Part shown: in pieces, positions 23,431-36,559 of the stretch
Layout of the letters: each line of letters opens with the position of its first letter
How positions within the stretch are numbered: the stretch's first letter is position 1
Assembly (NCBI RefSeq): GCF_032062135.1
Contig: NC_092863.1
Span: forward strand, 18,161,992-18,225,991
Source: Pyxicephalus adspersus
Lineage: Eukaryota > Chordata > Amphibia > Anura > Pyxicephalidae
Length of the DNA stretch: 64,000 bases
Reading direction: 5' to 3'
Notes under the pieces: model-generated
What the model was told of the DNA's origin: nothing
The model's input: the letters and a program-made list of their open reading frames with translations, nothing else
Databases searched by the model: none
Position numbers and translations under genes: made by a program

Positions 23431-26357
23431 AGAGTGAAGATCCAAGACACCAGTGGTGGGCCAGGTAATAACTTCTAACCTCTTCTTTTAGATGTTTTTT
23501 TTTTTGTTACATTATAGCGGCTTCATTTTGTCAATGGATGGACTAGTGCTGATATCTACAGTAACCTGAAAACAGGAACTGCTTAAATATGCATTGCAGG
23601 CCTCCTCATCTTTACCTCTACCTGTTTTTGTTTTCTACCCTTAAATTCAATCATGGCTCCTGGAGGCCATTTACTGTGAATTCAACTGTTGTTTGGCACA
23701 ATCCCTTCTAACTCAACCCTCATGTTTCTCCATATATCATCCCTATAAATGTTCACATTATTTCACATAACCTCCTGTCTACAACCTCTGCTGGTATGCA
23801 CTGGGGGAAGGGGATTTCTATATAAGATACTCTGTGTGAAGGGAGTGCTGGCACAGAGACCCCCACAGAGGCCATTTGTAAAGCCCTGAGCTAGATGAAT
23901 ATTAACCTTCATTACTACTCAACTGTGCCTAAATAATAAAGTGGAGATGTACCAATGTAGACATGACAGGCCTGTATGTGTCTGATGAAAGACATGTGGA
24001 TAGAAGACGGCTACTGAGAAGGCTGCAGAACGTGAGAGATTAGAAGTGATGGATCTCTGTGTAGGTGTCAGCACTGGGTCAGCGAACATGAAGAGTAAAA
24101 GTTGTGAGAAGAAATATTAGCACAACTACCCGTCTGCATGTCTGATCACAACTATAGAACATGGAAAGAGATTTAAAGAGCAACTCTATGTAATAAGACT
24201 AAATGAAACACTGCAATTTTGCTGCAAAAAGTAATCTGACTGAGATTACATGTAGCTATTAAACATATTTAGCTACCTAAGCATTAAATAGGTAGGTAGA
24301 ACATGAAGCGGATCATAACCACCTATCGCATGTGGCATAAAAACTGACTGGCATACAGCACAATGAGGCAGCAGCTATATCTGAGGTCTGTTAAGTTTTT
24401 CAATTGGGGAAGGGAGGAATGTTTGTAGAAGCAAGGCCCCGAAACAGCCAGGAAGGTCTGGCAAAATTAGTTAGCTATTTTGCTGTCCTGCTCCTTGCTT
24501 CCCCTCCACTAGGTGGAGATTTTTGGGCTATAGGATATACACGAATGATGAGTATCACATGTACTTATTTCACATCCTGCACGCCAAACATGGTGGTTAT
24601 TAGTAATGTAGTGTCATGTTCAGTTTGGCGCTTTAATTAGAACTCTTTTATGATATAATACAGCTCCTTTTCCACACCTAGATATTTGGCACAGACTTAT
24701 ATTGACCTGAATCCAAATGTCTCCTAAGGGAACCATTGGCAGGTAGTCAATACAGGTATAGCTGCCATGCCTTATAACACTGTATATGCACATACCCGGT
24801 TTTTTGGAATAGCCATAAACCAACTTCGACTACACTTCCATCCAAGGACATAACCTGGGAATTATTGGCACACAGCTGTACCCATGCATTTGCTACACTG
24901 ACTGCATATATCAAAATGTATATATTTTCAAGCCAAACAGACCAAGTCCCAATTTTTTTTTACTGACTATTTACTTTGGTCACATCCAAGGTTTCATGTG
25001 GTATATACAGTACAGTGGGCAGCGTACATCTGTTGTGCCCATGAAGGATTGTTGATAAAATCTGGATTAGACCACACTTTATCCATGTGCTGTTGCAATG
25101 TATGTTCAGGCAAATAATTTATAATCTTAGGGATCAGGGTCTGAAAGTACATTGTACTAATAATAACCAAACAAAGCTAGGCCAGCCAACTTCACTTTAC
25201 AAATGTGGTAAATATATATGTGGGATATGCAATCAGTCAGCTGTACTCACTAAAGGGTGCGAGCACAATGTCATAGTCTGTGCGAGCTACTGAGGAGATG
25301 CTAAGAAAAGTAAATTATTTTTAGTAATTTCAAAAGTTTAAAACAATATCCCACTGTTACATTAGATATGAGTCACTGAGGTTTTGCTTTTTTACCCTGT
25401 GGGTCACCACCCTAGCAGGTTGAAGCTGATGGGCTTGGGTCTATTTTCAACAATCATAAGCATATAAGACAATACTGGGTATGGAGTGATGCTGCTATAT
25501 GACTGCATGGTAACTTACAATAAAATAGTTAGATCAGGGGCTAAGAAAATATCTATAACTCTTCATTCACAACATATCTCACCTCCCCCACAATCCCAAC
25601 CAGGGAGCCCCTCTCTAATGCTGCCACTCAGACCTGTGGGCCCCTTCTGGGTCAAAGGAGCCTCAGCTCCCGAAATCCTGTCCTCATAAATCTGCATCTC
25701 CCAGCACCGAGTCAGACAATTTGAAAATACTGTATTGAGTCAGGTCCCCCAGGATAAGAGCATGAAGACAGACTGCAAAGTACCTTTAAGCCTGTTTGAA
25801 CATTGGAAATGGTTATGTGTTTCTTGTAGGAGCTTGCAGGGACCTGTGTTTATCTTTGTGTATATAGCTGGCCAAAAGCACATTGATTTGTCTCAAGTAA
25901 TGTATCAAAGATGCAAAAATATCTACATCTAACTTGGCAAAATTCCCAGAATGTTTCTGTAGCAACCTTGGTCAGGAATTATCCTGATTTACTAAAAGAA
26001 TCAAGCTGATCTTCCTTTATGTTACAACAATTATTCAGGCATCCTTGCAGTCAATGAGGTTTCTAAAAAACTGGTCCTCATTTACAAAAGCAACTTGAAA
26101 AAAATTACACCTATTTGAAAAAAAAAAAAACAGCATAAAAAATAAATCCTGGGGTCATTTTGTACACTGTATACAGGACTCCTAGGAGCTCATGTAAATG
26201 GATTACTGATTTTTTTCTTTTATAACAGCACTGGCATTGCTCATGTGTTTTTAGAAGGAACATATCCCCCCCACAGACTTAAATGAGAGGTAAATTTCTA
26301 TATATGGAGACATGATTCCAGGACTACATCTCCACCAAGAATCCTTTCCCCACTGAA
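23431..26357. other. AT-rich stretch, no gene seen
   Basis: No domain, repeat family or structured RNA is recognised. The 78-codon frame at 24404 and the 67-68-codon frames around 24620-25690 look like chance frames. Confidence 0.4.
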
Positions 26358-26537
26358 TGGGCCTGATTTATTAGTTCTCCAAGACTAAAGAAGATAGATG
26401 GGAGTACCTGGGTGATCAGCAAACCTGGGATGGATCGAAAACATTCACCAACTAATAGTAAATGATTTTTAAATGATCCTAATCCATCCAGGTTTCCTGG
26501 ATCACCCAGCTTGCAGAGCTTTACTAAATCAAGCCCA
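26358..26537. mobile_element. MITE family A, diverged copy
   Basis: Begins TGGGCCTGATTTATTAG and ends TTTACTAAATCAAGCCCA. The internal pair CTGGGTGATCAGCAAACCTG / CAGGTTTCCTGGATCACCC is clear, but the CTCTCC segment is altered. It is more diverged than the 1652 and 58329 copies, so probably older. Confidence 0.8.
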
Positions 26538-26749
26538 CAGTGTGCATACAGGTAGCAAATTTGTATGTATCTATATATGTGAAGAGGGGTGAAGATAGGT
26601 GGAGTTCTGTAATCCAGCACAGAAGGACAAAGGTAAGGCTGACAAAAGTGAGGTGACCAGCAGTAGGAAGTTAGGAATTATATGTAAATCATCTGCAGTA
26701 TTTATTAGGAAAAAAATTTGAAAAATGCGCATACATAGATGCAAAAACT

Positions 26750-26751
26750 AA

Positions 26752-26782
<31 letters not shown>

Positions 26783-26799
26783 TATATATATATATATAC
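26750..26799. repeat. AT dinucleotide microsatellite
   Basis: About 50 bp of (AT)n with one AATT interruption in the middle. Confidence 0.95.
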
Positions 26800-27719
26800 G
26801 TCTGATTTTTGTTAAATCCATACCAACATTTATAATTTTACTGGAAGTCTCTCTGATGTCTGGTTTCCCACTGTTTACTGTGGTTCTTCTTATCTGCCCA
26901 TATGTCACTACTGTGTTCCTTGTCTATGGTTTGGAAGGGCACCACATATTATTGTCATTTTTAGCAAGCTCACTCAACAGCAGCTGGTTGTTGCAACCAC
27001 CAGCTACTGAATGGAGTGCCTGCCAAAACTAGTTGGTACCCTTCCAACCCATAGAATCCATTTTTATTGTAAAACAAATATAACAAACCATGATGAAGAG
27101 GGGACCCCTGGACCCCTGAAACCCTTAGGATACCTGTTTAGATATTTACTAAATTCTTTTAACTGAATAAATATTATTAAGTTTCCACCTTGCAGAAATT
27201 GTAATAATCATATTTATATTCTAGATTTAAACTAAATTGTTTGATCACACAACCTGGCTATATGGTAGAAATACACTTAAATCCACTAACTTCACATGGC
27301 CTTGTGGAATTAGACCTATTTTGGGGATTTCCATGATGCTATACATTCATTCAGTCTTGCCATATTTACTGAAATTTACCACATTTAAAAAGCTGCAAAA
27401 CTGGAACCTGAGAAAGAAAATTGTAGGATTAGTACAGCATTATAACAGAGGCGTACCTAATTCCTTGTAATACAAGCCTTTCCCATTTCCTTCCTGTAAA
27501 TTCAACAGTTTTGCTTACCAGCTTTTCAAAAGTTTACATTTTAGTTCTCTATTATCTAAAGCAATTTTTTTCTCATTTAACACCAAACTATTAAACCTAT
27601 GTGAATCCATCACATAACAACAAAAGTACAGGCCATGATCTATAAGGGAGGTGTGAAGCTTCTGTATAACATATTTTGCATTTCTGAATACAGAATTTAG
27701 GAAAGGATCAAGCAATGTT
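26800..27719. other. No feature recognised
   Basis: AT-rich DNA. A 77-codon frame at 27237 and a 66-codon minus frame at 27515 have no recognisable family. Confidence 0.4.
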
Positions 27720-28570
27720 GGTTGTGAGTATATAACATAGTGTACAGTGATTTCCTAACGGCAGAATATAGACAAGAATCACAAAGATGCTGGTATAAAA
27801 TGGGTGTCTGTATTATGTAACATGACCTCCTGCAAAGTATCAGGACAGGAACACACAGTGTTGGATGTCTATATATTGTACAGCAATTTCTTGACTGCAT
27901 AATAAAGGACAACATCAAATAGTGCTGGGCGTATGCATAATGTATAGTGATCTCCTAACTACAGATAATCATACAATATCACAAAATGCTTGTTGTCTAA
28001 ATATTTTACAGTGATCTCCTGAATACTTTTAATAGGACAGGATCACAAAGTAAAAAGTGTTTATATAGTATACAGTGATCTAACTACATATTTTAAGACA
28101 GGATCTCACAAAGCCGGGTCCTCCCAACTGTTCCTGATTTTGAGGAACCCTCCCTCATTCAGAACCAAGTCCGTCTTTCATTCTTTCTTCATAAAAAAAA
28201 GTCCCTCTTTTTGGATACAACTCTTTAAAAATGTATTATTAAACTATTCAAAAGTGTTATTTTGCATTAAACCTTTCACCCAGTCCCTAAATTATTCTCT
28301 TGTTAGTTTGACTAATCATTGATTTTTAAATATTTCCTATTTCATGGTTTGTAAAATGTAGTGGGCACAGCAGTGGGCCATTTGCTGGGTGTCAATATAT
28401 TGCATAGTTACCTCTTGAATGCAATGTATTAGTACAGGAACACACAATGATGTATGTCTATATAATGTACAGTGATCTCCTAAATCCAGGACATGATCAC
28501 AGTGTAAGATATATAGTATACAGTGCTCTCCTGACTACAGATTAGAAAGGGATCACACACTGCTGGGCTG
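27720..28570. repeat. ~64-bp degenerate satellite, interrupted
   Basis: The anchor CAGTGATCTCCT (with variants) occurs near 27745, 27820, 27881, 27945, 28009, 28073, 28403, 28470 and 28521. Three consecutive spacings are exactly 64 bp, and others fall between about 51 and 76. Each unit also carries AGGACAGGATCACACA-like and ATATAGTATACAG-like phrases. The array is split by foreign sequence at about 28110-28375. Confidence 0.8.
28110..28375. mobile_element. Insertion of a dispersed repeat into the satellite
   Basis: The satellite rhythm stops after CACAAAGCCGGG and resumes at TTTGCTGGGTGTCAAT. Between them is GTCCTCCCAACTGTTCCTGA, then CCTCCCTCATTCAGAACCAA and a T-rich stretch, which I believe is a dispersed frog repeat. 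The boundaries are estimated from where the satellite phrases break off. Confidence 0.5.
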
Positions 28571-28759
28571 CTATGAAGAATGCTGATTTCAATTCCAGCT
28601 AATCACATACAGGTTTTATTACAAACTAGGTGGCTTCCTAATTGCAGACTGCCATCACAGGTTCAGTGCTGGGTTGAGTTGTGACATTTGACCACACTTT
28701 GTTCTCTCTGATTAACCCTTTGTTCCTACGAGCATCTATCCCTAATGGCTTGGCACTGA
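28571..28759. other. No feature recognised
   Basis: Ordinary sequence at the edge of the satellite. Confidence 0.3.
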
Positions 28760-28990
28760 AGCAGTTACAGGCTGTAACATAAAGCAGTGCAGGAGGAGTG
28801 ATATCACTGCAGAAGCATGCAAAAACACAACTCCATTTCCCTCAATTAGCATAGCGGTTTAGCTACACATATTTCCAGAAAGCGTCTAATCAATTTTTGG
28901 CTGGGAGAGGAGAATCAGACGCCAGTTGCTCTGAGTTCCAACATGCTAATCAGGGCTCGTGGGGAATGAAGAGTGACGTGAGGGGTTGAG
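28760..28990. promoter_or_regulatory. Candidate conserved non-coding element
   Basis: Composition is balanced and contains scattered factor-site-like words: CAATTAG (28843), CTAATCAATTTTTGG, CATGCTAATCAG (an octamer variant), GTGACGTGAG. It is free of repeat signatures. Regulatory function is inference only. Confidence 0.15.
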
Positions 28991-29620
28991 GGAGGAGGTG
29001 AATGTGCTGAATGAAAAATACATATTATATATTTATTACTCATTTAGATTCAGTGGAGTCCAAACCAGGGGATACTGTGCTGTGGTTTTTCTGATGAAGT
29101 GGTCAGAGATCTTTTTGAACTATAAACCTTTACATATAGTAAGGTACCTTAGGTGTTCAGTCTGTAGCTTATAGCATGCAATCCAGTAAATACTTGACTA
29201 AGTCTACAAAACAAAAAATTACAAACTGCGGAAGGTCATAGGAAGAAACCAAATCGTCAACAATGACTGTTAAATGGTTGCTTTGGGGTAAAAAGAGAGC
29301 ATAGTATGGTAGGAGTCTTGTATCTTGTTAGCCATGAACATTGTGGAAAGTTTAGCATTTAAGGTGCATCTGTGCTTAGACTATGGACATTATAGTTTTT
29401 TTATATACCCCTCAAAAAGACTTTTAACCTCCTGATTAAAATAATTGTCCATGTGCCCTTAAATTTAATCCTTATTTATCCAGATCACCAAATGCCACTG
29501 AGTGTCTCTAAACAAGGTCTGCCACTGGGATCTTTGACTGAGATTTGCACAGAGGTGGTCTGTCACTGTGGGGTTTGTCCCCAGAAGGTTGCAGCAAAAC
29601 AGTGCAGTGAGGATTGTTCA
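28991..29620. other. No feature recognised
   Basis: No gene or repeat is seen. Confidence 0.4.
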
Positions 29621-30060
29621 TAGACTACGTACACCTGCAATAATTATTGTTGGAAACGAATGACTAACGACCGATCGCCCGATATTTGTTAACAAAAAAA
29701 GTGCACAACGACTGGCCAACAACGCTGATGAACGAGGAATGTCGCTGGCAATGAACAACCATCCCGGCGGATCGGATTGAAGGACGATCGTTCGCTATCT
29801 ATAGTGTGTATGGTCATTCAGTGATCGTGGATTGTTCTGTGATACACTTTCTCCTGTACATGTCACTTCCTGCATTGTTCAAACGATCGAATCTTGTGTG
29901 TGTACATTACTGGTGGATTATATTTGAACGATGGAATCGTTTTAGCATGTACAGAATTGTGCACAATACACTCATTCAAAATAATTGTGAATAATCGCTG
30001 ATCGATCGTTAATCGTTCGTTTTCCAACTACAATTATTGCAAGTGTGTACGTAGCCTAAG
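29621..30060. mobile_element. PIF/Harbinger-like MITE, 440 bp
   Basis: The left end TAGACTACGTACACCTGCAA and the right end TTGCAAGTGTGTACGTAGCCTA are inverted. The match continues inward (AATAATTATTGTTGGAAACG versus TTTTCCAACTACAATTATTG). The interior is rich in CGATCG-type words, more CpG than the surroundings, which suggests a relatively young copy. TAA follows the right end, and the left flank has ATA in the corresponding place. Confidence 0.85.
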
Positions 30061-33000
30061 ACTCTATAAACCTAACTTTATACTATACATAGGCTCAGCT
30101 TAGACAGACTTACTCTACCACCTTATACCCAAGCCCAAAATTCAGTGCTATTTGCCCACCATTTCCTGTGGGTCATTCTACAAAACCCTGTCTCATAGTA
30201 GTAGCAAAGTCCAAAGTTGGGCCAGTATGCATACTCACAAGGCTAGGGAATCTCTAAATTTTCCTTTTCTGCCTCACCATTCTTTACTGAATCTCCAGTC
30301 CTGCACCACCATCTTCCATTTCTGCTCCTCACAATGATATCAGATCAACCTATCTTATTTATACACATTAGACATAGCAGCAGTAGGTGTGAAATCCAGC
30401 ACTGTGTTTATCAATACATCATCAAATTCATATTTAAATCTAACTAGTGTGGGTACCTGTTTATAAAGGTTTTATAGGAAAAGGGGGTAAGTACCTAGAT
30501 TTGAACTGATTTCAGGGTTGTTTTTTTCAGGCTTTCTCATTCTTCTGCTGCTCTTTCATTTCTGGTCAGTAGGGTGGAGGTGCAGTAAGGATACCACTGT
30601 ATTCTGTAACTGTATGTAGTGGTATTATCAATCTAGTTGTCTCCAACTCTCAGAAGTGATTGCACAGAAATACAAATACTTTTTCCAGCAAAACAGCTCC
30701 TATATATGTATTTCATCTGTGTATGCAGCTGTTTTCCTAGAAATCCACATTAAGTTAATAAAGATGCAGGCTTTTAAAACAACACAATATTTGTTTTATT
30801 AAGAATTGTTTCTCTTGGTGCTTTGTGTATAAATATGTGGTTTTCTAAAGCCATACTCAGAATGTTATAATGGCAGACAAAGAAACCTAACATGTGCTTT
30901 TAAAAGTTTGCATCATTAATAACTTGTTAGCAGAGATAGATTAGGGCAGAATGGGACCCAAGGCAAGGTAGAAGTCCCCCCCACCCCAGTCCTTGATAAG
31001 AGTTGCAATAAGAACAGAGGGATATTCCAACCTTTGTACATAAAAATGCAGATAAAAAACTGTTTCTGTGTATAATGTGTAATTATATATGAACATTGGT
31101 GTAGCCATACTTGCTACAACTCTGCTTGCTCTGCTTCCTGCTGTGCAGTGCTACACAATAGTTTGGAGTGTTAAGAGAAGAAGTTATTTGATACAATAAA
31201 TAACACATACTTGAATGAAAGCCACTAAACCAAATTGTATAATTGAGTTAATATTACACTGTAAACACTGCAATAACTTAAAATATATAATTATGCTTGC
31301 TGAAAAGAAGCAATACTTCCCCTTTACTCTTTATTACTGACAACAATGTGTACTGTTGTTTGTATCGGTGTGTGAACAAACTTGTGGTTGAACAAGGAAC
31401 TGTGCTTTGTTTCCATGATATAGAGCAGGCCTTGGGCTAGGTTCACACCTGAGGTGTACATGATGGTGTCTCCCTGCAGCAGTCCCATAAGGAATAAATA
31501 GGCGCGGTAGTGAGCGGTTGTACTACTCCTTGGCACCAGCTGGTAAATGTGCCAATGCTGTTTTTTTTAAGAACCAATGCTGTGGTGCAAATGTTCCAGC
31601 TGCGTGGGATTGTGTGATTCTCAAGCGAGACTCAACCTGCCCTTATGCTCTACATGTTTGTTTCCTAATCTCTCATGGAAGCAATGTACCAGACAGCACT
31701 TAGATCAAAGCATTTTGGGGTACACATTCATTTTGGCCAGGTTAGAAGCTTACCAAGCACAGTATGCGTTTGATTGGATTAAACAGCATGCAAGGCATGA
31801 CATAAGCGGTATAAAAAACCACCCTAAAAGTCCCTATACCCATGTACATGTTAGTTTGTTTGGAAAGTTGTGCTCACATCTTGTGACATAAAAAACTGCA
31901 ACTGGCATTATTTAGATCTATAGGCCTCTGTTTTCAGAAAAAAATACCATTTTGGATGTTGAAAGTGTGAATTTCATGTATTCTAATGTGCATGCTGGGA
32001 AAGAAAAGTCCAAAAGGGTTAAGGCACATGACCATTTGAGTCCTGCTTTATTATATTAGGCAACAATAGGGAATAGCTTGCCCTCGGTTTATGTGCATGT
32101 TAAAACTGAACTCCAGGCAAACAAATAAATACACAGATACACTTCATAAATGGAAGTTGTTTTAAATGGCAATGCTTTGTATTTCTGTTCACCCAGTTAC
32201 ACAGCACCACCACACAGCACAGCTCTGTCCTGCAGAGCAGAATACCTATTTTATTCTCCATGTCAAGTAATCAAGTAACACTTACAGATCTTATCTCTGC
32301 CCACGCTTGTGACTGGACAGTAAAGTGAGAAGCAGCTGCAGCAAATAAATGTGCTGACATAACAATTCAATAAAATCAATACACTTTTCTGTATATCACT
32401 GCTTCCTTTCCTATTACCATCAAGGAATGTGGAATGCCCTCTTTACCACAACATATGAACGCTCCTTTATACCCAGAGCATTGGGTTTACCACTCATTAA
32501 CATTTTCATGTCTGAAAATCACAGTATACAGGGAACTATTTTATGAATTTGTATCTCTTGCAGGAAAGTAACAATGGTATTTAAGTGATCCTATCAAAGC
32601 AGCCAGCAGTATTTATACACAAGTGAACGTATCAGTAATCCAAGAGAGGTCACTGCTGCTGGAAATACTATTGGCTGTCACAGTAAGCATTGGTAAGTAT
32701 TCTCATTGTCTGTCCGTTGTAAGGAGCAGAACTGTCAGAGAAGACTTACCAACCCATCCTGCACATCCAGGCACTGTGATTTTGGGCAGCGGTGACATGA
32801 CCCACCTTTGGTTTAAAGGCAACATAGGAGGGCAGGAAAATGCACCCTCCAATTACATGTAAGCTCTGCCTAATTTCTATTTTCTGTAGTAAATTGTGAA
32901 AAACTGAAAAGTATCAACCTCTGCTGCACTGTGTAAAATTACAGCGGGCACTATTGCCACCCAGTGTAAGCCATTTAAACTGTAAACTGAGCACATATGT

Positions 33001-33109
33001 AATATTTGTGTTTTCTTAGGCTGTGCTGTGATGGAGTCTTGGGACCAACAAAGCCAAGAGAGAGAAGAGGAGCCCATCTCAGGAGCTACAACACAAGGGC
33101 AATCTGATG
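30061..33109. other. AT-rich stretch, one MITE stub
   Basis: No gene is supported. GGGCTAGGTTCACACCTGAG at 31435 is a probable MITE end of the 'GGTTCACAC' family, without a recognised partner. Open stretches at 31518-31891 have no domain. Confidence 0.4.
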
Positions 33110-33195
33110 TCCATTCCAGGTTTATTGGATCACCCAGGTTCTCTTATGATAGTCTATCTTTTCCAGTCTTGGAGAACTTGTAGATAAATCAAGCC
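33110..33195. mobile_element. MITE family A, right half only
   Basis: TCCATTCCAGGTTTATTGG followed by ATCACCCAGG, TCCAGTCTTGGAGAA and AGATAAATCAAGCC reproduces the right arm of family A. The left arm is absent. Confidence 0.8.
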
Positions 33196-33920
33196 TTTAT
33201 GTCAGGATCCCTATTAGCAGTTCTTCTATAAATAAACCCATGGCTGAAGCCTTATTCATAAATACTTTGTAATATTGTTACAATGCATTTTGGTTAGTTG
33301 TTATGTTCAGATCAAAGATTTGTCCTTTTATTAATCTGAACATAATGTCAGTTCCAGAAAACATGCAATTATTAATAATTTGATCAAATAAAGAAATCAA
33401 ATATATGGTTTTTGCTATGTAAAATCTTATAAACAATTAACATTAATTTGTTCTTCTTCCTTCCCTAATTCATTCCCTTCTACTGTTAATTGTTTTTTTC
33501 ATCATTCATATATTTCAACTACACTCAAATCAACACACAAAATAAAAAATACACATTTATTTAATTTGTATATAATGCTTTGTATCATAAACATAATTTA
33601 AATGCCCTTGTCAAAGGCCTAGATTATAAAAAAAAAATTGTATATTTGATTAGCTAAATTATGTTCAAAAATTTAACAACACTTCTGCTTTACAGTGCTT
33701 ATGATTACCTATCTATAAAAAATACAAAAATTACCCGTGCTGTGCCATGACCTCCACACTGCAAGGGTTAAATGATTGTTTTTCTCCAGGGGAGGAAATA
33801 AAGCAATTTTAAGTTGTGGGTGGCCCCTCACTTAAAAAGACTACTGCTCCTGGCTGTTATTAGCTCTTTATTGTTCCCCTTTTTATATAACATTTCTTGA
33901 ACAATCCCTAAACAGTGTGT
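33196..33920. other. Very AT-rich stretch
   Basis: No gene or repeat family is recognised. Confidence 0.4.
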
Positions 33921-34600
33921 AGTGCCCCTTTAAGTGGAGGAATAGGGGAATAGGGGTGCCCTGAGCCTAGAACCTTCTAGATTTTTTGAGGTTGTAGTGT
34001 TTTAGTTCTTTTCGTTAATGAATCGGTTCTCCGGTCGATAGGTAGGACAGGTGTTCGCCTTCATGCAATAAATAGGATTGGTGCCTAGTGTAGTTCAAAA
34101 GAGATACATGTCAGGAGAATTTGGGAGAGGGGAGGTCCCCCATAATGGAAGAGTAAGGATTTTTGTGGGGGTGGGTGTCCTGGGGCCCCTGGCTTGGCCC
34201 ACCCAGGGGTCCATTTCTGGGTTGCCTGACAGGGGGAGAGTACAGTAAGAAGCACGCTGATATCTAGTCAAGAGGCCTGAGGGGATGAGGGACCCAACTG
34301 AGGAGGTTGTTTCAGACAGGAGCCAGCAATCAGGAAATCAGGTTAATCATTCGAGTGGGAAGATTTTTTATTAATGGCTTACACACAGAATATGTGTTGT
34401 TCAGTTTAAGGGACATTTAGTCACTCCACCTGAGGATGCACTTAGGAGAAGAATCCTCTGGATTGTAAGCTACATGAACCAGAACTGCTCTGCTGCCCTT
34501 TTCCTTTTGGTCTATATTCAATAAAAATCTCTGGACCTAATGAAGGATTGTATTGAGGTGTTTATTTGCGCCCCACTGTGCCCCCTATTCCACTGGCTGT
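33921..34600 (+). mobile_element. LTR-like segment with poly(A) signal
   Basis: Starts TGTAGTGCCCCTTTAAG and runs about 680 bp to CCCCTATTCCA, so it has TG...CA ends. AATAAA at 34520-34525 is followed within 50 bp by a GT-rich stretch (TTGTATTGAGGTGTTTATTTG region), the layout of a 3' processing signal in an LTR. GC content is higher than in the flanks. No convincing 5-bp target duplication and no adjacent primer-binding site are visible, so a solo LTR is the simplest reading. A weak inverted similarity of GGAATAGGGG near both ends means a DNA element is also possible. Confidence 0.35.
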
Positions 34601-35259
34601 AATTATTTTAGTTTTGTATTAGCTGACCTAAATCTCAAAAAGAAAAAAAGGGATAGTGTTATTGTAACTGGACAGACTAATCTCTTACTTAAAAGTTAAT
34701 GCCAATTTTAGGAGTTTATACAAGTCTATACAACCGATAGATCATTGGGGAACTGTTACATTAGAGAGAAGCTTACAACAATTCTGCAAGGAGGAACTTT
34801 AAAGTAGTAGCTAAAAGTAAAATACCTGTGACTTCTTTAAAATCTGCCATGGCATGAACATTTTTTTTTTTGTTTTTTTTTTCAGATGATGATACCATAC
34901 AGGTATAATATATTGCTCTATAGAAATGTAAAAGCAATAAAACACTTGAAACATCATTTTGACAACTGCAATATTTTACTAATATTTGAAGGACAATAGA
35001 ACATTGCAAATAAAATACTGGATTGCTAAGCAAGGTCTTTTTGTATTAAAGAGTGATTTACATCAGTATTAGAACACTAATCTATTGTTTGAAGGTTTAT
35101 TGGGTTTACATTAAAACAGACCTTTCACTAAAATAAAAGGTATTATAAGTTCCACTTATGTACCTATGTATGTATATATACTTCCAGATCGTCCTTCCCC
35201 CCCACCCTTCCAAAACAACCTACAATTATTAGAAGAAAAAATTACCTAAAAGAAGAAAA
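34601..35259. other. No feature recognised
   Basis: AT-rich with T runs around 34861-34882. Confidence 0.4.
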
Positions 35260-35344
35260 AAAAATAAGGATTATACTTACCTGAACCACATCTTCTGCCA
35301 GTGTGCCTGGGGAAAGGCCACTGACCTTCAGGAAAGATACCCAT
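35260..35344 (-). mobile_element. Probable MITE fragment with splice-donor motif
   Basis: An A-rich run is followed by ATTATACTTACCTGAACC. ACTTACCT (35275-35282) is the inverse of AG/GTAAGT. The A-run plus donor layout recurs at 6400, 23191 and 63516. Ends are not identified. Confidence 0.35.
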
Positions 35345-36559
35345 GAAACTGTCACATAAAGGTGATCATGGAATGGACTATAGTGTCTTTTCCCATGATT
35401 TTGCCTGTTCTGCATGCAAGTCTGGTGACATCACATGTGAAGGACAGGGTAGGATTAGTCTAGTTCTAACCTCTTTTGTTTAAGGTGTACCCTTTATTCA
35501 TGTAGTTGATTTGGTTAAGAGGTCTAGAAATGTAAGTGATTAAGTGAGATGCCTGCTTCAAAGATACCAAGGAATTGTATTTTGAATATATGTGAATATA
35601 AGGTGTTCATTTCACCAAACTTTGTGCTGTCCTTGCTAAGATAGGAAAGCCCCTCCATAATCCTATTAGTAGCATTAGGTACATTGTCTTGAATGAAGAA
35701 ATCAGCTCAAAGGGTGTTTAAGTCTCTGCGAAGTAGAAGAAGTTGAGATCAGTCAGCCTAGACACTGAGCATGGGCAGGCATGACTGGCCCTCTCCAAAT
35801 AATCTGTTGAAAAGTTTGAGGAAGGATTGCTCCACAGTGGTGAATCAGACCTAACAAGCATAGCCATGTTGTAAGCATTCAAATAACGCCCCTTCCTTTA
35901 GGGAAGAAACAGATCTTACAGATCATACTTTCACTGGAAACATAGCTTACAATTTCTGGGCTGTCAAACTTCACTCCAACTTTAGTTGATGTTTCACATG
36001 ACCTGAAAGCCAAAAAGAGTAATTTCTATAGAACCCCGCTCTTCCCTACCTCCTATATTCTTCCAACCATTTCCTACTTACCTTAATTGTACCTTTTTAC
36101 TTTTTTTACCGGTTTTAAGTTTTTATCTGCAGGTTACTCTATAGCTCCATTTAGAAGAGATATGAAGTGTCAATCATTTCTAATTTTGTTCCCCTTTACA
36201 ATTTGTTACCATTCAGACCCTGAATTCAGCCTGATTTAAAGGGGGAATTTAGGATACATAAGGATTACAAGTAATAACTTAAGGCACGGTGTTAAAATAG
36301 GTTTAGCCATCACTAAATAAAAATGCATATGGAGCAAACTGAATTTTTTATATTAGCCTGGAGCACTTCTATGCAAGTGCTATTCAGGAAATTGAACCTT
36401 ACGGCTCTTAATATTCATAAGTCTTTTTTCTGCATACCATTAACCTGTTCTTGATACTAACACCATGCTTAAACATAAGCGGACATGTGGGTGAAGCACC
36501 TAATACAGACGGGCCAGGTAATCTACCTTATTCCCCACATTATACCTAAAGGGTCAGTA
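35345..36559. other. No feature recognised
   Basis: Ordinary sequence without a gene. Confidence 0.4.

Noticed and set aside
27720..28570. Possible CRISPR-like regular repeats
   Set aside because: The 64-bp units are degenerate along their whole length with no conserved repeat and unique spacer pattern, and the genome is eukaryotic.
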